Shown here: positions 35,290 through 48,200 of the stretch, piece by piece | Layout: each line of letters begins with the position of its first letter | How positions within the stretch are numbered: position 1 is the stretch's first letter | Assembly: GCA_021399435.1 (NCBI GenBank) | Contig: JAJTUP010000009.1 | Location: 558,001-622,000, forward strand | DNA: 64,000 bases | DNA from: Diaporthe sp. PMI_573 | Lineage: Eukaryota > Ascomycota > Sordariomycetes > Diaporthales > Diaporthaceae | Direction: 5' to 3' | Program-made: the position numbers and the translations under genes | Notes under the pieces: generated by a model | Seen by the model: only the letters and a program-made list of their open reading frames with translations | Told to the model about the DNA's origin: nothing | Database searches by the model: none

Positions 35290-38200
35290 CCCGATTTCGA
35301 CCCACTATATTCACTCTTTAGACCTTAGAAATAAGGCCCCTCTCGTCCTCCCAGCTACTCTCTCCAGCACTCCTGGATCGATAATGATTAATTCAGGAGC
35401 TACTTCTTGTTTTATCAACTTTGACTTCGCCCTCGCCCAAGGGTACCCCCTTCAGAAGAAAACTCACCCTGAAGCTCTATTAGTAGTAGATAGAAGGGAG
35501 TCTTCTGCTAGAGATATTCTTTATAAAGTCAATATTTACCTCCAGATCGACCAGCACCTTAAAACTTCTATTTTTCAAGTTACGAAAATCTCTAGTTACC
35601 CAGCCATTCTAGGGCATTCTTAGCTTTCCTACCATAACCCTATTATAGACTAGAAGACCAGCTCGATCTCTTTTACCTCAGATATTTACCAGCTTTCTTG
35701 TTTACCTACTCGTTCTTTACCTTTAGCTTCAACTATTCAGCCTTCACCTCTAGCCTCGACTTCGCCCTTCTCAGCCAACAACCCTGTAGTAGCGAGAATT
35801 TCTAGTACAGCCCTTTTTCAATTCACCAAACAGGATAAGGCCCAGATCTATAGGGTCTCTATTCAAGAGATTAAGGACCTACCTAGCTTCTAAAGGAAAC
35901 TAAAAAATCCCCTAAAGAAGAAGAGGAATTTCTTTAGTTAAAGATACCTAACCAATTTCACGACCTTCTCCCTCTTTTTCAAAAAAGGGACGCCAAAAGG
36001 CTCCCTCCCTATAGGGGCACACTCAACTACCCTATAGAACTTAAAGAAGGAAAATCAGCTCCCTTCAGCCCCCTATACCCTATAGTCAGATCTCAAGCTC
36101 CAGGCTCTCCAAGTCTATTTAGACAACAACCTAAAAAAGGGCTATATTAAGCCATCTTTATCATCTACCACCTCACCTGTCCTCTTGTATTCGAAAGCCA
36201 GAAGGTAAACTTCGCTTTTATATCAACTTATAGAGCCCTAAACGCTATAACTAGGCATAATAAGACCCCCTTACCCTTAATAGACGACTCTCTTCGACAG
36301 CTCTCCAGAGCTAAAATCTTTTCTTAGCCTAAATCTTCACTAGGGTTTCAACCAGATTCAAATTCACCAGGGCAACAAACTCCTTACAGCCTTCCATACT
36401 AGATACAGCCTTTTTAAATATACAGTAATGCCCTTCAAGCTAACTAATAGCCCCAGCCGTCTTTTAGTCTTTCATTAATTATATTTTAAGAGAATTTCTC
36501 AACATCTTTATAGTCGTCTATATAGACGATATCCTTATTTTCTCGAATTTAGAAAAGGAACTACTCCTAGCACCTTCGAGCCATCCTTAAGAAATTAGCT
36601 AAGGCCAGCTTATTTATTAAAGACGAAAAAGTATGAATTTTTTACTACTTCAACCACCTTCCTTGGTTTTATTATCTTCTCTAAAAGGGATTTCTATAGA
36701 TTCAACTAAGGTAGCTACTATTTAAGACTAAAAGGCCCCTTCTTCAGTTAAAGAGCTTCAAGTCATTCCTTAGATTCGCCAATTTCTACTAAGATTTATT
36801 CAAAAATATTCACTCGTCTACCAACCTTTGTTTTTATTACTTCGAAAATCCCAGCCCTTCTTTTAGAACCCCCCCTAGCAAAAAGCCTTTAAAGCCCTGA
36901 AGGAGCTATTTACTTCAAAACCTATTCTTCACCATTTCAATCCTACCCTTAACTCTATTCTCGAAAACCAACTCCTCAGATAACGTTATTTCAGCTATCT
37001 TTTCCTAAAAGATACCCTATAATGAAAAGCACCTCTTACACCCTATTACCTACAGATCCCGAAAGCTTACCCAAGCTAAAGAGAACTATAGGATAGGGGA
37101 TAAAGAGATACTAGCTATTATAGACGCCCTATCTAAATACCATTTATATACTAAGTCTCTTACTAAACCCCTTATAGTTCTTACAGACCATTTAAATCTG
37201 TCTACCTTTACTTTAAAAAAAGTCTTAAATAGACGACAGGCCTGGTAGGCTAATAAGCTCTCTAGCATGAATTTTGTTATTTCTTTTCGCCTAGGGAGTT
37301 AAATACTCGAGCTAATACCCTTACTCGAAGACCCCAAGACCAAAAGGAAGGCATAGCAGCTATAGCCTCTGAAAAAAACTATTATATCATCTAAAAAGAT
37401 AGTATATCTAAGAGCTATAGCTACCTTAGCTGCCCCTACTCTCTTGAAATTCAAATCTACCTTTAACCTTTTAACTATTCACTCAGCCCTTCCTTTAAAC
37501 CCCTTTTTTAAAAAAATTCAATCACTACTTAAAAACCCTCCAAATTCAACCCCTCAACACCCAGCTATAGATTTAGCTACTTATTCTATTCAAAACAGCC
37601 TCCTTCTTATTTAAAATCTAGTTTATATACTAGAGGGTGACCTAAGGAGATAGGTTATTTCTTCTCAACACTCCCACCCAGCTACTAGCCACCCTAGCAT
37701 TACCTCTACCTTCAAATTAATTACTCGAGATTTCTAGTAGCCTTCTATTTAAAAAACTATTCAGCAGTACATTCGAAATTACTCCATTTGTTCTAGAATT
37801 AAGCCCTCCCAACTACCCCCTTTTAGCTTTCTAAAACCCCTAGAGATCCCCCAGAAACGCTAGACTTCTATTTCTATAGATCTAATTACTAGCCTACCCC
37901 TTTCAAATTCTTTCAACACCATTATCGTTTTTATTAACCAACTCTCGAAAATGAGCCATTTTGTACCCTGCAACACCACTCTAGATTCTAAGGGCTAGGC
38001 CCTACTATTTAGAAATAATATCTTTCGTCTTCACAGTCTTCCTTCTAAATTTATCTCTAATCAAGGTTCTATTTTTATTTCCAAATTTTCCAAGGCCCTA
38101 TACAGGTTACTCGAAATTAAACAAAATTTTTTTACTACAAACCACCCACAGTCTAACAGCCAGACAGAAGCTATTAATACCCTATTAAAACAATACCTTC

Positions 38201-38910
38201 AAGGGTATATATCCTATCAACAAGACGACTGGGCAGACTAGCTCTCTATGGCTAAATTTACTTATAATAATTCTGTTTCCTCGACAACTAAGATTTCGCC
38301 TTTTTTTACTAACTATAGCTTTCACCCTCGTTTCAACTCCCTACTTCCAGCCCTAGATTCAACCCTAGAAGAAGTAAAAGAATTTACTTCTTTATTTTCA
38401 GACCTCAAGAATTTTATCCGTTCAGAAATCCGCTTGGCTCAGGAAGCCTATTCTAAGCAGGCAAATAAAAGTCGACGATCCGCTCCGAATTTTGCTCTAG
38501 GCTCTCAAGTATAGCTACTTCGCCACCATATTCACACTACTAGGCCTTCTCAAAAGCTCGATTTTAAACGCTTAGGGCCCTTCAAGATATCTCAGAAAAT
38601 CTCTCCCTATGCCTATAAACTCAAGCTTCCCCCTAGTATGAAAATATACCCAGTTTTTCACGTTTCTCTACTTGAACCCCTAGCCAAAGATCCTCTCCCT
38701 AACCAAGTTATTCCTCCACCCCCCCCTATCGAGGTTAAAGAAGAAGAGGAATTCTGGGTAAAGGAAATTCTTGATTCTAGGATTAGAGAAAAGAAACGCC
38801 AGTTCTTAGTCAGCTAGGTAGGCTATAATACACCTACCTAGAAACCTTTAGAAAATATCTCTAAGACCAAGGCCTATTCAAAGTACCTAGCCCGGTACCC
38901 TCACCAGCCC
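35290..38910 (+). pseudogene. pol relic with chromodomain, plus-strand gypsy element
   Basis: Protease site near 35,385 reads NSGA (Asp lost). RT keeps YIDD at 36519-36530. RNase H shows LTDHLNLSTF near 37,170. Integrase has NTIIVFINQLSK, a NQGS site (Asp to Asn, near 38,060) and HPQSNSQTEA (Glu kept, near 38,150). A chromodomain-like end (FLVS.VGYNTPT.KPLENI) lies at about 38,750-38,900. Protease, RT and integrase pieces are in three different frames, so indels add to the nonsense changes. Confidence 0.85.
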
Positions 38911-38985
38911 TAGATATTTATTTGTTTATTTTTTATTTTTATTTTAAACCAGCTCGTGGAACTCGCTTTAGAAAGAAGGGCCTAC

Positions 38986-39469
38986 TGTTATAAACAGCCT
39001 CCTTCAAACCCCCAGACCCCTTCAGCCTCCTTCAGCCCCTTCAAAGCCCTTCCAGCCTCCCTCAGCCCCTATCCGCCTCCTTCAGAAAGAATAGGCTATC
39101 TATGCAAGCCTCTAGATATAAGTGGAGAAACCAGCTAGCCTAGCTTGGCAGAATCTTCTTATCAGAGTTATTCCTTCCACCCTTTCCCATTTCTCTTTCT
39201 AGCCCCTATTTTTCTCAAGTCATTATTCTCTCCACCGGAGGAATATACCTCTCCGAAGGTCCAAACCTTCTATGTATATATACCTAGCCTTTTCCTCTCA
39301 GATAGATAGTTAGTTCTTTAGTTAGATCAACTTTTTCCCTCCTACACCTAGCTTGCCTCCTCCTTCCTTAAATTTGTTCTCTGTGAGGTATTGAAGAATA
39401 TCTTGACTACAGCCTTACTATGTCCCTCCACCCTTAGCCCTCTACCCCCTAATCTAGGTGTTTTTAACA
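38986..39469 (+). repeat. 3' LTR of plus-strand gypsy element
   Basis: 484 bp, TGTTATAAAC at its start and TTTTTAACA at its end. Better preserved than the 5' LTR. Confidence 0.85.
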
Positions 39470-39738
39470 CATACCAGCTAACGTCTACCTTATAGACAGC
39501 GGTATTCCTATCTCGGTATTATTACCGCTTGCCTAGTTATAGCAGATAATGGCGTGCCAGCTCTTATTGCTACTACTTGCGTTAAAGCCGATATTACTAA
39601 CTATAGCAGCGGCGGCCTCTCTGCCTTCTTTGCCTTTACCTTATTTGCCTTTACCTTCTCCTCCTTCTAGTAGTCTTCCTTCCTCTAGTCTTCCAAAAGT
39701 AAATAAATAAACTACCTACCGAGAAAGTATAAATACCT
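39470..39738. other. RIPped AT-rich spacer
   Basis: No element recognised; ends in AATACCT, the left duplication of the next repeat copy. Confidence 0.5.
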
Positions 39739-40256
39739 GTTAAACGGAAACGCTCATTTAGGTGTGGGCGCTGCACGTAGGGAGTTACCCTAGACTTCAC
39801 GGAAGGAGTTACCCTAGACTTTTTGCTAGTAGCGTGCGCGCTGGCAGATGAGTTTGGTGGCCGTGAGCCGATTTTTTGGGCTGTTTTAAGACCCTAACTT
39901 CAAACCTCTGCATTCCCCTTATTTCTTACCCAAAAAGCATGTAACCTAGTTTGTTAGATAGCCTGATTTCTGAAGTTTATCTATATTTAGTTTGGTTACT
40001 GTCAGGGTTAGGGTTGGCTGGCTGTTTGAAGCCAAAGATGGTGGGTCTGAGGGCCGAATTTTCCGGCCCCTCCATTCCTGCACCAGAGCCAACCGCAGCG
40101 TGCCCAGGGTTGAGGTCATGTCGGAGGGACTGTGAGGAGGGCTGACAGAAGCCCACTCAAATTCAATGCAAAGTTGTCCAAACCATTCTCAAGCGTCCCA
40201 CCAAGACCTCCAGTGCACCCTACTGCTACCTGACCATTCAATCCACCAACCTTCAG
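39739..40256 (-). repeat. ~520 bp dispersed repeat, copy 4 (reverse)
   Basis: Nearly identical to copy 1 (7112-7631) but inverted. Flanked by AATACCT (39732-39738) and AATACCC (40257-40263), a 6/7 match that supports a 7 bp target duplication. Little RIP. Confidence 0.85.
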
Positions 40257-40585
40257 AATACCCCTCCTTCCGGTGGTTTTCTGTTTCTTCTTTGCCTTTA
40301 TTTGGCCAACGCCGCTAACTATCTTCTAAATAGCAGCGGGTAGTCCTCCTCCTTCTTCTAGTAGTTCTCCTTCTCTAATAGGCCTAAATAGCTTTCTTTA
40401 ACTATAACAGAAACTATACCTATAGTAGTTAGTCCCTCTTTTTTTTCTTCTTGTCTAGAAGACAAAACCTTTCTTAACTATAACAGGAACTATATCTATG
40501 GTAGCTGGTCCTCTCCTTTCTCTTTTGCCTAACTTATAGAAAGGACAACCGTAAAGATATAAGTTAGATTAGTTAGTTAGTATCT
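40257..40585. other. AT/CT-rich spacer between repeat copies
   Basis: Contains a partial internal duplication around CTTTCTTTAACTATAACAG (near 40,392 and again near 40,468). No gene. Confidence 0.45.
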
Positions 40586-41102
40586 CTAAAGGTTAGTGCC
40601 TTCAGCAGTGTGTGTGTGGCAGGGTCGCAGCAGGGTGCCTGGAGGCGAGTTGGGACGATTGAGAGTGGTTCGGACAACTTTGCATTGAATTTGAGTGGGC
40701 TTCTGTCAGCCCTCCTCACAGTCCCTCCGACATTGTCTCAACCCTGGGCACGCTGCGGTTGGCTCTGGTGCGCAGATAGGGAGGCCGGAAAATTCGGCCC
40801 TCGGACCCACTATCTTTAGCTTTAAATAACCAGCCAACCCTAACCCTGACAGTAACCAAACTAAATACAGATAAACTTCAGAAATCAGACTATCTAATGA
40901 ACTAGGTTACATGCTTTTTGAGTAAGAAATAAGGGGAATGCAGAGGTTCGAAGTTAGGGTCTTACAATAGCCCAAAAAATCGACTCACGGCCACCAAACT
41001 TATCTGCCGGCGTGCACGCCCCATGGGCACTTAGAGAAAATCCAGTGCCAAGTCTAGGGTAACTCTCTGCATGCAGCGCCCACACAAGCGTTTCCGTTTA
41101 AC
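40586..41102 (+). repeat. ~520 bp dispersed repeat, copy 5
   Basis: Same family, forward. Its first ~60 bases diverge from the other copies while the rest matches copy 2 best, which suggests a subfamily. Flanks are GTATCT and AGATAC, inverted rather than direct. Confidence 0.75.
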
Positions 41103-43555
41103 AGATACGTACGTACGTATAGAGCCCATTTAACACTAAGCTTATATATAAAGTCAACAACGACTTTATATATCTACTCGTGCTTCTCCTCTAACAGTAC
41201 CTTAAATCCTGCCTATTTCCTCTTACCCTTTAATATCTTTCTATTTTTTTAAAGAAAGATCTAGGTATTTAATAATAAAGTAATATATCTAGAATAGTAA
41301 AAGCTCTATAATATTACTATTATATTTATCTATTTTATTATAAATATAAAATTTAATAATTTTATATAAAGGCTATATTTAAAAACTATTTTAATCTATA
41401 TTATATAATTAATTATTTTATTACTAGTTTTAGGCTATTTATATTAATAGTTTTAATTTATAACGCTACTAAAAATATTTTTTACTAGCCTTATTTATAT
41501 AGTTATTATAAAACTATTAATATTTTTAAGCTATATATTATTTAAGAAATATGTACATATATATAGTGTTTTAGTGGCTGGTGCTAAGTACCGGCCTTAG
41601 ATATAGGTAGCATAAATAGATACCCTTTACCCCTATCTCTTAAAATGTTACGAGTGTAGGCGCCAGGCACAATAGTTACCTTAGGGTTAAGGGAAGAGGT
41701 CTGATATTAGGTGTAGGTAGGTTGCAAGACTGATTCTTGCCGCTTTCCTTAGTGGGTCGTGGGAGCTTCGGGCCCTCCTTTTAAGGGCACGAGCCACGCC
41801 AGCCACTAGTTGCCATTTGGGCCTTACATAAAATAAATAATTATCCTCCTTTTTACTCTTTAATTAGTATCTAGACGTGACTTCTATTCTTTTTGCTGCT
41901 ATGTGTATAGATAAAGAGTTACTATAAGCTTAGGAACTATAGGCCCCTAGACCCGAGGGTATATGCCTGTATCTCTGGCTTTAATGGTGGATAACTACGG
42001 GATTTACACGGATTAAAACCGAAACCACTTAAGACAACGTACCAGTCATCACGGCAGTTACCATAAGCTATTTGCTTACTGTGATTTCTGGACTTGACGA
42101 TGATTTTAGCTAGTCCCGCCGAAGACCCCGAAGACCCCACCGGCTCTCTCAACTGGAAGTAACTGCACTGTTAAGGTTGTCCACTGTTCCGGTTAGTTGA
42201 ATAATTTGTTCAGAATCCACCCGACACAGTATCAGGCAAGTAAATTTCGGAAGCTCTGACACCAAGCCACCCGCATCTATAGGACTGAGACGCGTCTGCA
42301 ATCATTGAGAGAACACGCGCGGGAGAGCTGCTGGAAGGTCCGCAATATTGTGCACTAGATGACTCGGACGAGTAGGGATCATTTATGGATGTGCCCATGC
42401 TGGCTCGTTGACGTGCCGACTGCCGTTAAGAACACAGGCGAGCTCATTTAGGAAGAGTGCCAGCCTTGTCATGGGTGCATTGGCTCGGCATGAAGAGACA
42501 GACCGGGCTTAATTGGGGAACGGCGAGAGAGAGGTTTGTCACACTTAGAACGAAGTCATCCCTGAGACATTACAGCATTGAGTAGACACAGGTCTTGCCT
42601 GCTCACAACATTCCCGACCATGTATTGAGAGCTGTCAGGACGAATATTGTCACGAGATGAGTCCACCACGAGCGACATCTCTGGTCAATGGGACAATGCA
42701 GATGGGATCATGATTGAGGATCCCATTTGACTGAACAGAGAAATGACATACCGTGTAGTGTGGAAAATACGGCTGCACCAACTGTCGAGGCCACATGCAG
42801 TATTTATATACGTAGCCCGCGCCGCCCTCATCCCTTAGCCTTCCATATTGCAGAATCATAGGCTCAATACGACCATGGATCGGCAGGAGCCGCTGGCCAC
42901 CAGTATGGGTTGCACGTGTTCCAACACGTCCAAAAGCCTGCCCATCGGGCACGAAATTCCCCGTGCCGTTGAGGTAGACGCTGCGTGGTAAATTATGTTC
43001 GGCAAATTGATACGGTTCTTTCTTCCTTGGCGCCACATGGGGTTATTGCCAAGACTCCCGTGCCTGGATAGAGCAGTATGCTATCGCATTTCTTGTTCCA
43101 TAAGATATAATTGATTTCAAAGAGTTTCTGGGATAATACATTGACTACCCTTGCTGCCTACAGCGAGGTTACACGAGGTTAGCGGCCCGTGGGCAAGTTA
43201 GCGGACAAGTTTTGGCCACAGAGCCTCGCAAAGCATATTGTAGTAGTGGTGCATCCTTTCGAGGCAGTGCTGGTCCATAGAAAGTGTCACAAGTGAAAGC
43301 CGCAGAACGCCCAACGACAACTACTCACCGCAATAATACACAAGACAAGACAAGGCCAGGTATGACAGATTCCATGTATTGGGCGACTGGATGATGGACT
43401 AACCCAGGTCTTGAATACTGGACCAAGAACCGGGTAAGTCCCAATCCCGTACACGACTGCCGTTTATGGGAGATGAAGGTCACGGCAACCTGGGAGGTTC
43501 TGTCACGCGAGTGATCGCCCCTGTTGATCCGGATAACGACGCAAACATCTCCAGC
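41103..43555. other. Right edge of repeat island and P450 downstream region
   Basis: AT-rich RIP-like sequence continues to about 41,900, then composition returns to normal. A weak minus-strand frame at 42,650-43,034 has no ATG in phase and is not called. Otherwise nothing is seen. Confidence 0.5.
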
Positions 43556-45222
43556 TTACCTGCACTCAATCAGGCACCTGTGCCCTTTGGGCTCAGTGAA
43601 AGCAATCATTTCAGGCTCCATGTCCTTCTCCGACATTCCTTCCACTGAAGACATTCGAGCTGCGGGAAATGCGCGAAAGAAACAGGCTGTTCCTAAACGC
43701 AGCTCGGCCCGGGCCAGGTGGACACCCAGGCATACTATAAAACAAGCGTTAGCTATTACTGGAAGGCACAGGTGGAAGACCTTCATTGTTGCTTTATTGG
43801 ACAAGTAAGACAATGTAAAAGCACTGCGGGAGGACCGGATACTTGGCGAATGGGTCCACAAGGCCGCATTCGCGTTGGTTAACTTACCTCGTGCTCCTCC
43901 ACCCCAAACCATCATGGCATGTTTCATCTCGTTGGTCGGATTTGTCCATCGGGACGGGTCGAACTCGTCTGGCCCTGGGAAAATTTGCGGATCGCGCTGC
44001 AGGCTGTACGCTTGACAGCTCACGGTTGATCCGCCTGGAATGTGGTGCCCGGAAATGTTTGCTCCTCCAGGGGGTACAACCCTCAAGAGACCTGTCGCAA
44101 CTGCAGGATAGACACGTAGCGCCTCCTCAATAACCTGGTTCAGATAGGTCAGAGACTTGAGATGCGTGTCGTCGAACTTCTCTGGTAGTTGGTCCAGCTC
44201 TGCTAGGAGTATGGCTTTCACTGATGACCTCTGACAAATGGCCCAGACCAGGTATGTTAGAGTATTTGCAGTAGTGTCGGTACCGGCCACCAGGAATGTG
44301 AGAGCATTGCTTCTGACCTCTTGCCAGGTGAGCTTCTCTTCGCTTTCTGCTAAGAAGAGTTCCGTAAAGAAGGATTGTTGGGGATTCTCTGCATCTGCCA
44401 TGACGGCATGTCGATGCCTCGAGAGCATGTCGTCGGCTCGTCTGAAGGTCTGCTTTCTGGCCTTGCAAGCTTCGGTCACAACCCCCAGCGGTATGTGTTC
44501 CGCCATCTTTATGATGAAAGGCAGTGTGAGTCGCAGAGCAGCCAGGACCGCGCCTCCGTTGCCTAGGTCGCTGGTGAACGCATCTTTCTGATGGCCACTT
44601 AACGTTAGGAATGCCATCATGATGAGCGCAAATTCTGCACACTTACCTTGCCCCCCTCGAGGATCCTGAAGGACTGACCGAATGTCAGCTCCCCTGTGAT
44701 CTCCGAAGTCATGAAGGTCCACCACTTGTAGATATCTGCAGCTCCCCTCTCCTCCATCTCCTCCTTCATCCTCTGAACTGTTAACGCAACTTTCGAGTGG
44801 ACGGATGGACCCATCCGGGTCACCGAGGTCTCAGAGAGGCCGGGACCCAGGAGCCGTCGATGCCGCCTGTGCAATTCGACATCGGCGGTACTGAAAATCG
44901 AGGGCGCTGGCGAGTCGGTGATAGTCTCATACAATGGCGACTTGACAAATGTTTCCTTGGTATTGTATATCTGCCTGAAGGCCGACACGTCGCTGAAGCA
45001 AACCTCACTGGGGCCCACCCTCACGACTGAGCCTGCAAAAGTGTGAGGACTCAAGAGTGGCCATCGATCGACCGTCAACAGTGAAGCTTCTCAGACGTAC
45101 CATATTTCTGGAAGAGAGAGTGTATGTACCGGGGCTGCCTTCCCCTCACCAACTCGACCAGGGACTCGATATTTGTCCACCGAGACAGCCAAGTGCCCGG
45201 AAGGCTTGAAATTGGATCATGC
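43556..45222 (-). CDS. Cytochrome P450 monooxygenase (N-terminal exon unresolved)
   Basis: Four minus-strand exons are supported: 45222-45101, 45032-44647, 44587-43888 and 43734-43556. Introns are 68, 59 and 153 bp, all GT-AG, the last two with CTAAC branch sites. They yield about 461 residues. Landmarks are LPGTWLSRWT (proline hinge), SVVRVGPSEV, the I-helix AGTDTT, the K-helix EEALR, FDPSRW (PERF-like) and the heme site WGGGARVCLG, which is formed only after the last splice. The enzyme is of the fungal type used in secondary metabolism or detoxification, with membrane anchoring expected. A membrane-like exon MGASGLATTLFGF... begins at 45375, but no GT donor joins it in the right phase to 45222. 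The substrate is unknown, and no synthase gene lies nearby. Confidence 0.85.
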
Positions 45223-48200
45223 CTGGAGCGGACCCACAGCTACTTCCCTGTCAGACCACTGCTGAGCTCGTGCAACAAGACAGGTGCGTGAACGAAAGTA
45301 GAGCAAGCTCACGTAGAGGAATGTGGCAACAGAGATGAAGCCAAACAGCGTGGTGGCGAGGCCGCTGGCGCCCATTGGAGCGCCGCCGTTGCTGGAGTAC
45401 CAGCAAGCAGTACTGCTGACTTGGTGCTGTGGTGGCCTACAGGGAGAGGTCCGCACTATCGTATGAGTCGGCGCCACGGGTTCGGGGGCAGTATATCGGT
45501 GCGAAGGGCAGCCACCGGGTACGTGTTTGGAATTGCTACCGACCTCGGGACCAAGCTGGGTGAGAGTGACTGCCGGCCGACATGGACTGCGACCGGGTCC
45601 CGACCGCCTGTTTTCAGAACACCTGTTGGCCCTTCCCTGCTTACTTTGAACTCTATTTCCCACTTGCCCCTGACTAGTCGGTTCCGTAGAGCTAATCACA
45701 GCCGAGAGCCCGCCTCCACCGCCCCATGTGGCCGCTGCAGACTGCCACTGCAGCTTACCTCCCAAGACCGTACCGGTATAGCGAATAGCATGTCTGCTGT
45801 TGTTAGCACACGAGCTGCCACGAGACCTGGCCTCTGATGTGGGTACAGTACCTGCCAATGACTGAACCCCAAGACCTGAAGCCTCACTGTAGTAATTGCC
45901 AATGGTCCCGTGCCGGACCCAGTAGAAGGCGCCGAGAAAGAGGCCCTGCTCCGAACAAGCACTTTTCTTAAGGCCGGCAGGTGGACAGAGCAACCACCGA
46001 GCCGGGCCGGGCTTGTATGTAAGCGCTATCAATGGCGAAATCCACCCTTTGACCCGGGCATTTTCGGTGCCATTCATGCGGCCACACCGACACCGAGGAC
46101 GAGGTCCGAATTCTTGCGAACTGGACGATGTACACAGTACTGCGTAGTCGCCCTGTGGGCGAGTCAGTTGATGCTCCGGACGCTCTGCAACCCGGTCTAG
46201 CTACCAGCCTTGGGCATCCTTAAGGACGCCCCGATAGGCAGAGATGAACGACAAGCCCTGCAGATATAGACCTACTATGGTCCTGTATGTTTGTTGTATT
46301 GTATGGTCCCATGGAACAACGATTCATGAGCAAATGTCTCAAGTTGACGGCTTAACAACTTCGTTCAGCCGAGTAGAAACTGCTGACCCAGGCCGCTCGC
46401 TCTCTGCTGCGTGCTCGGACTACCCAGATCTTGACCAATGTCTGGTCCCCCATCCAGGCGATGAGTGAGCTCCAACTCGTACCAATGATGGCGTCTGGGC
46501 CCACAAGACCCGCGCGTGATCAAGCCCACCAGGGCTAGACGAGTTGATAGCTGATCACCACCGGTTTAACGCCTGGCGTGCTCACATGCAGAGTAGATGG
46601 CAGGCTTGGGCCCAGCCAGCAGAAGGCAGTAGACCGCCGGATCAGTCAAACTTGACTGCTAGAGAAGCAGGGGCGGTACAGCAGTAGCTCTGCGTGGCGC
46701 TGGATCTTGCCGGCTCTTACGGCTTCCCCACTGATGAGAAGGCCATGCGTTCTACACATACAAACCTCGGTTATCGTCTCAACCTCACTTCTCGTGGGAG
46801 ATCCGGCATGCAGACTCTGCAGTGCGTAATGGTCAAATGCGAAGGAGGGATTCATTCACTCGAACCGCAAAAAGCCGCCCGCCCAGCGTCAAGATTCCTT
46901 TGTTGTGCCGTGGGTTCGTCGCGCAGGGTCCGAGGGCTCGTGGGCCGGGCGCAGATGCAAATACCGAGATGCGGGCCGGCGGAGAAAACGGGCACTGGTT
47001 CACGGTGTGCCAGCTTGTTCAAGACCAGTCCACCGCTGCGAGAAGATTTTAATTAGTGCGGAGGCTTTCCAGGTTGCCCGACGCCTTGCGCTGTTTTTTT
47101 CTTCCGCCTTGGAGAGTCTGCATCGCAGCTACTGGCGCCGGCTTGCTCTTCTTGGCATGGCGGAGCAAAGGAGATGAGCCCCCGTTGAGGCAAGGCATGT
47201 CATCTAATTGTCCGTGTACAGTATCTAGTGTTGCCGCCTCCGCTCAGACCTCGCCGGCAGCGACAAGAACCATCAGATCTTGGAACTACGGAGCTTGACA
47301 AAGCCAATTCATCGAGGTGTGGGCGGTGCGCAGGAGCAGGCCCAGAATGCAGACATGCATGTGCAAAACGTGACACTTCCTTGTCGGCTCTTTAACGTTC
47401 GATGGACCCTTGTGAGCACGAGCCCGCTGGACAGCAATACCGGTAATTACGCACCAAGGAAGGGAAAAGAAGGAAAACAAAAGGTCACAAAAGAAAAGGC
47501 CATGCGGCGACTTTGCGGCTAGGTGCCTAGAGATACCACCACGCACTGGTCCTTGATCAGCCCGGGTGTTTTCTAAATGCATTCCGCCCCAGACACATGA
47601 ATCTGAATCTGGATCGCATGCAATCAACTGCGAGGAGAGAGAAGGGGGAGAGAACACTACTGTACCCCAGACTATTTCCAAGGATAACGAAAGTCGTAAG
47701 ATGATCACCAGATTCTCTAGATAGCGCCAACCTTGTCCTCCAGCCTATACCATTTTGTTCCGTCGGTTTTCCGAGGTTGCGTACGTTGGCAGGTATCCAA
47801 CACGATACGATCGAGGCACATCAGTGGGTGGTGACGGGGAGGACGAGGCCTCGAATGGGCCCAGGTCAGGGTCCTCAGGGCAAACCCCCAGGCTTGCCCG
47901 CTGCCTGCCCATATGATGCACATTGCAGCAGGGTGTCAGGGTATGCGGGACTGCACACTGGTAGTGTACGTAGTCAGGCACGCAGAGACTGTGGCGCTCT
48001 CATACGCATGAGGTTTCCAGCACGTGGTAGCACCCCCCGCCCTCTGAACCCGGGGCAAGTCTTGTTGTGCATCCGTGCAGTAGTCGGCCGCCACACAGCA
48101 GTAGTGCATCCGATGCATGTATGCACGCACTAGTCCCTTTGGTATGTGGCACGCAGTGTCACCGTAGCACAAGCAAGTACCCACAGTCATGCGAGTCATG

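Larger units (their letters stand above)
33163..39469 (+). mobile_element. Ty3/gypsy chromovirus LTR retrotransposon, moderately decayed
   Basis: A 6,307-base element on the plus strand with LTRs at 33163-33615 and 38986-39469. Order is gag, protease, RT/RNase H, integrase, chromodomain. A purine tract (GAAAGAAGGG) precedes the 3' LTR. Two bases after the 5' LTR lies TTGATCTAACT (33618-33628), complementary to a site inside the LTR, which points to self-priming of the Tf1/sushi kind. It is related to, but a different LTR family from, the element at 14641-21221. The flanks CTAAC and CATAC do not match, so no target duplication is seen. It carries both nonsense and frameshift damage. Confidence 0.9.

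Noticed and set aside
42650..43036. 128-codon minus-strand frame, possible gene with intron
   Set aside because: Its first codon is GTG with a stop just upstream and no ATG in phase; a possible GTATGT donor exists but the spliced extension is short and unrecognised.
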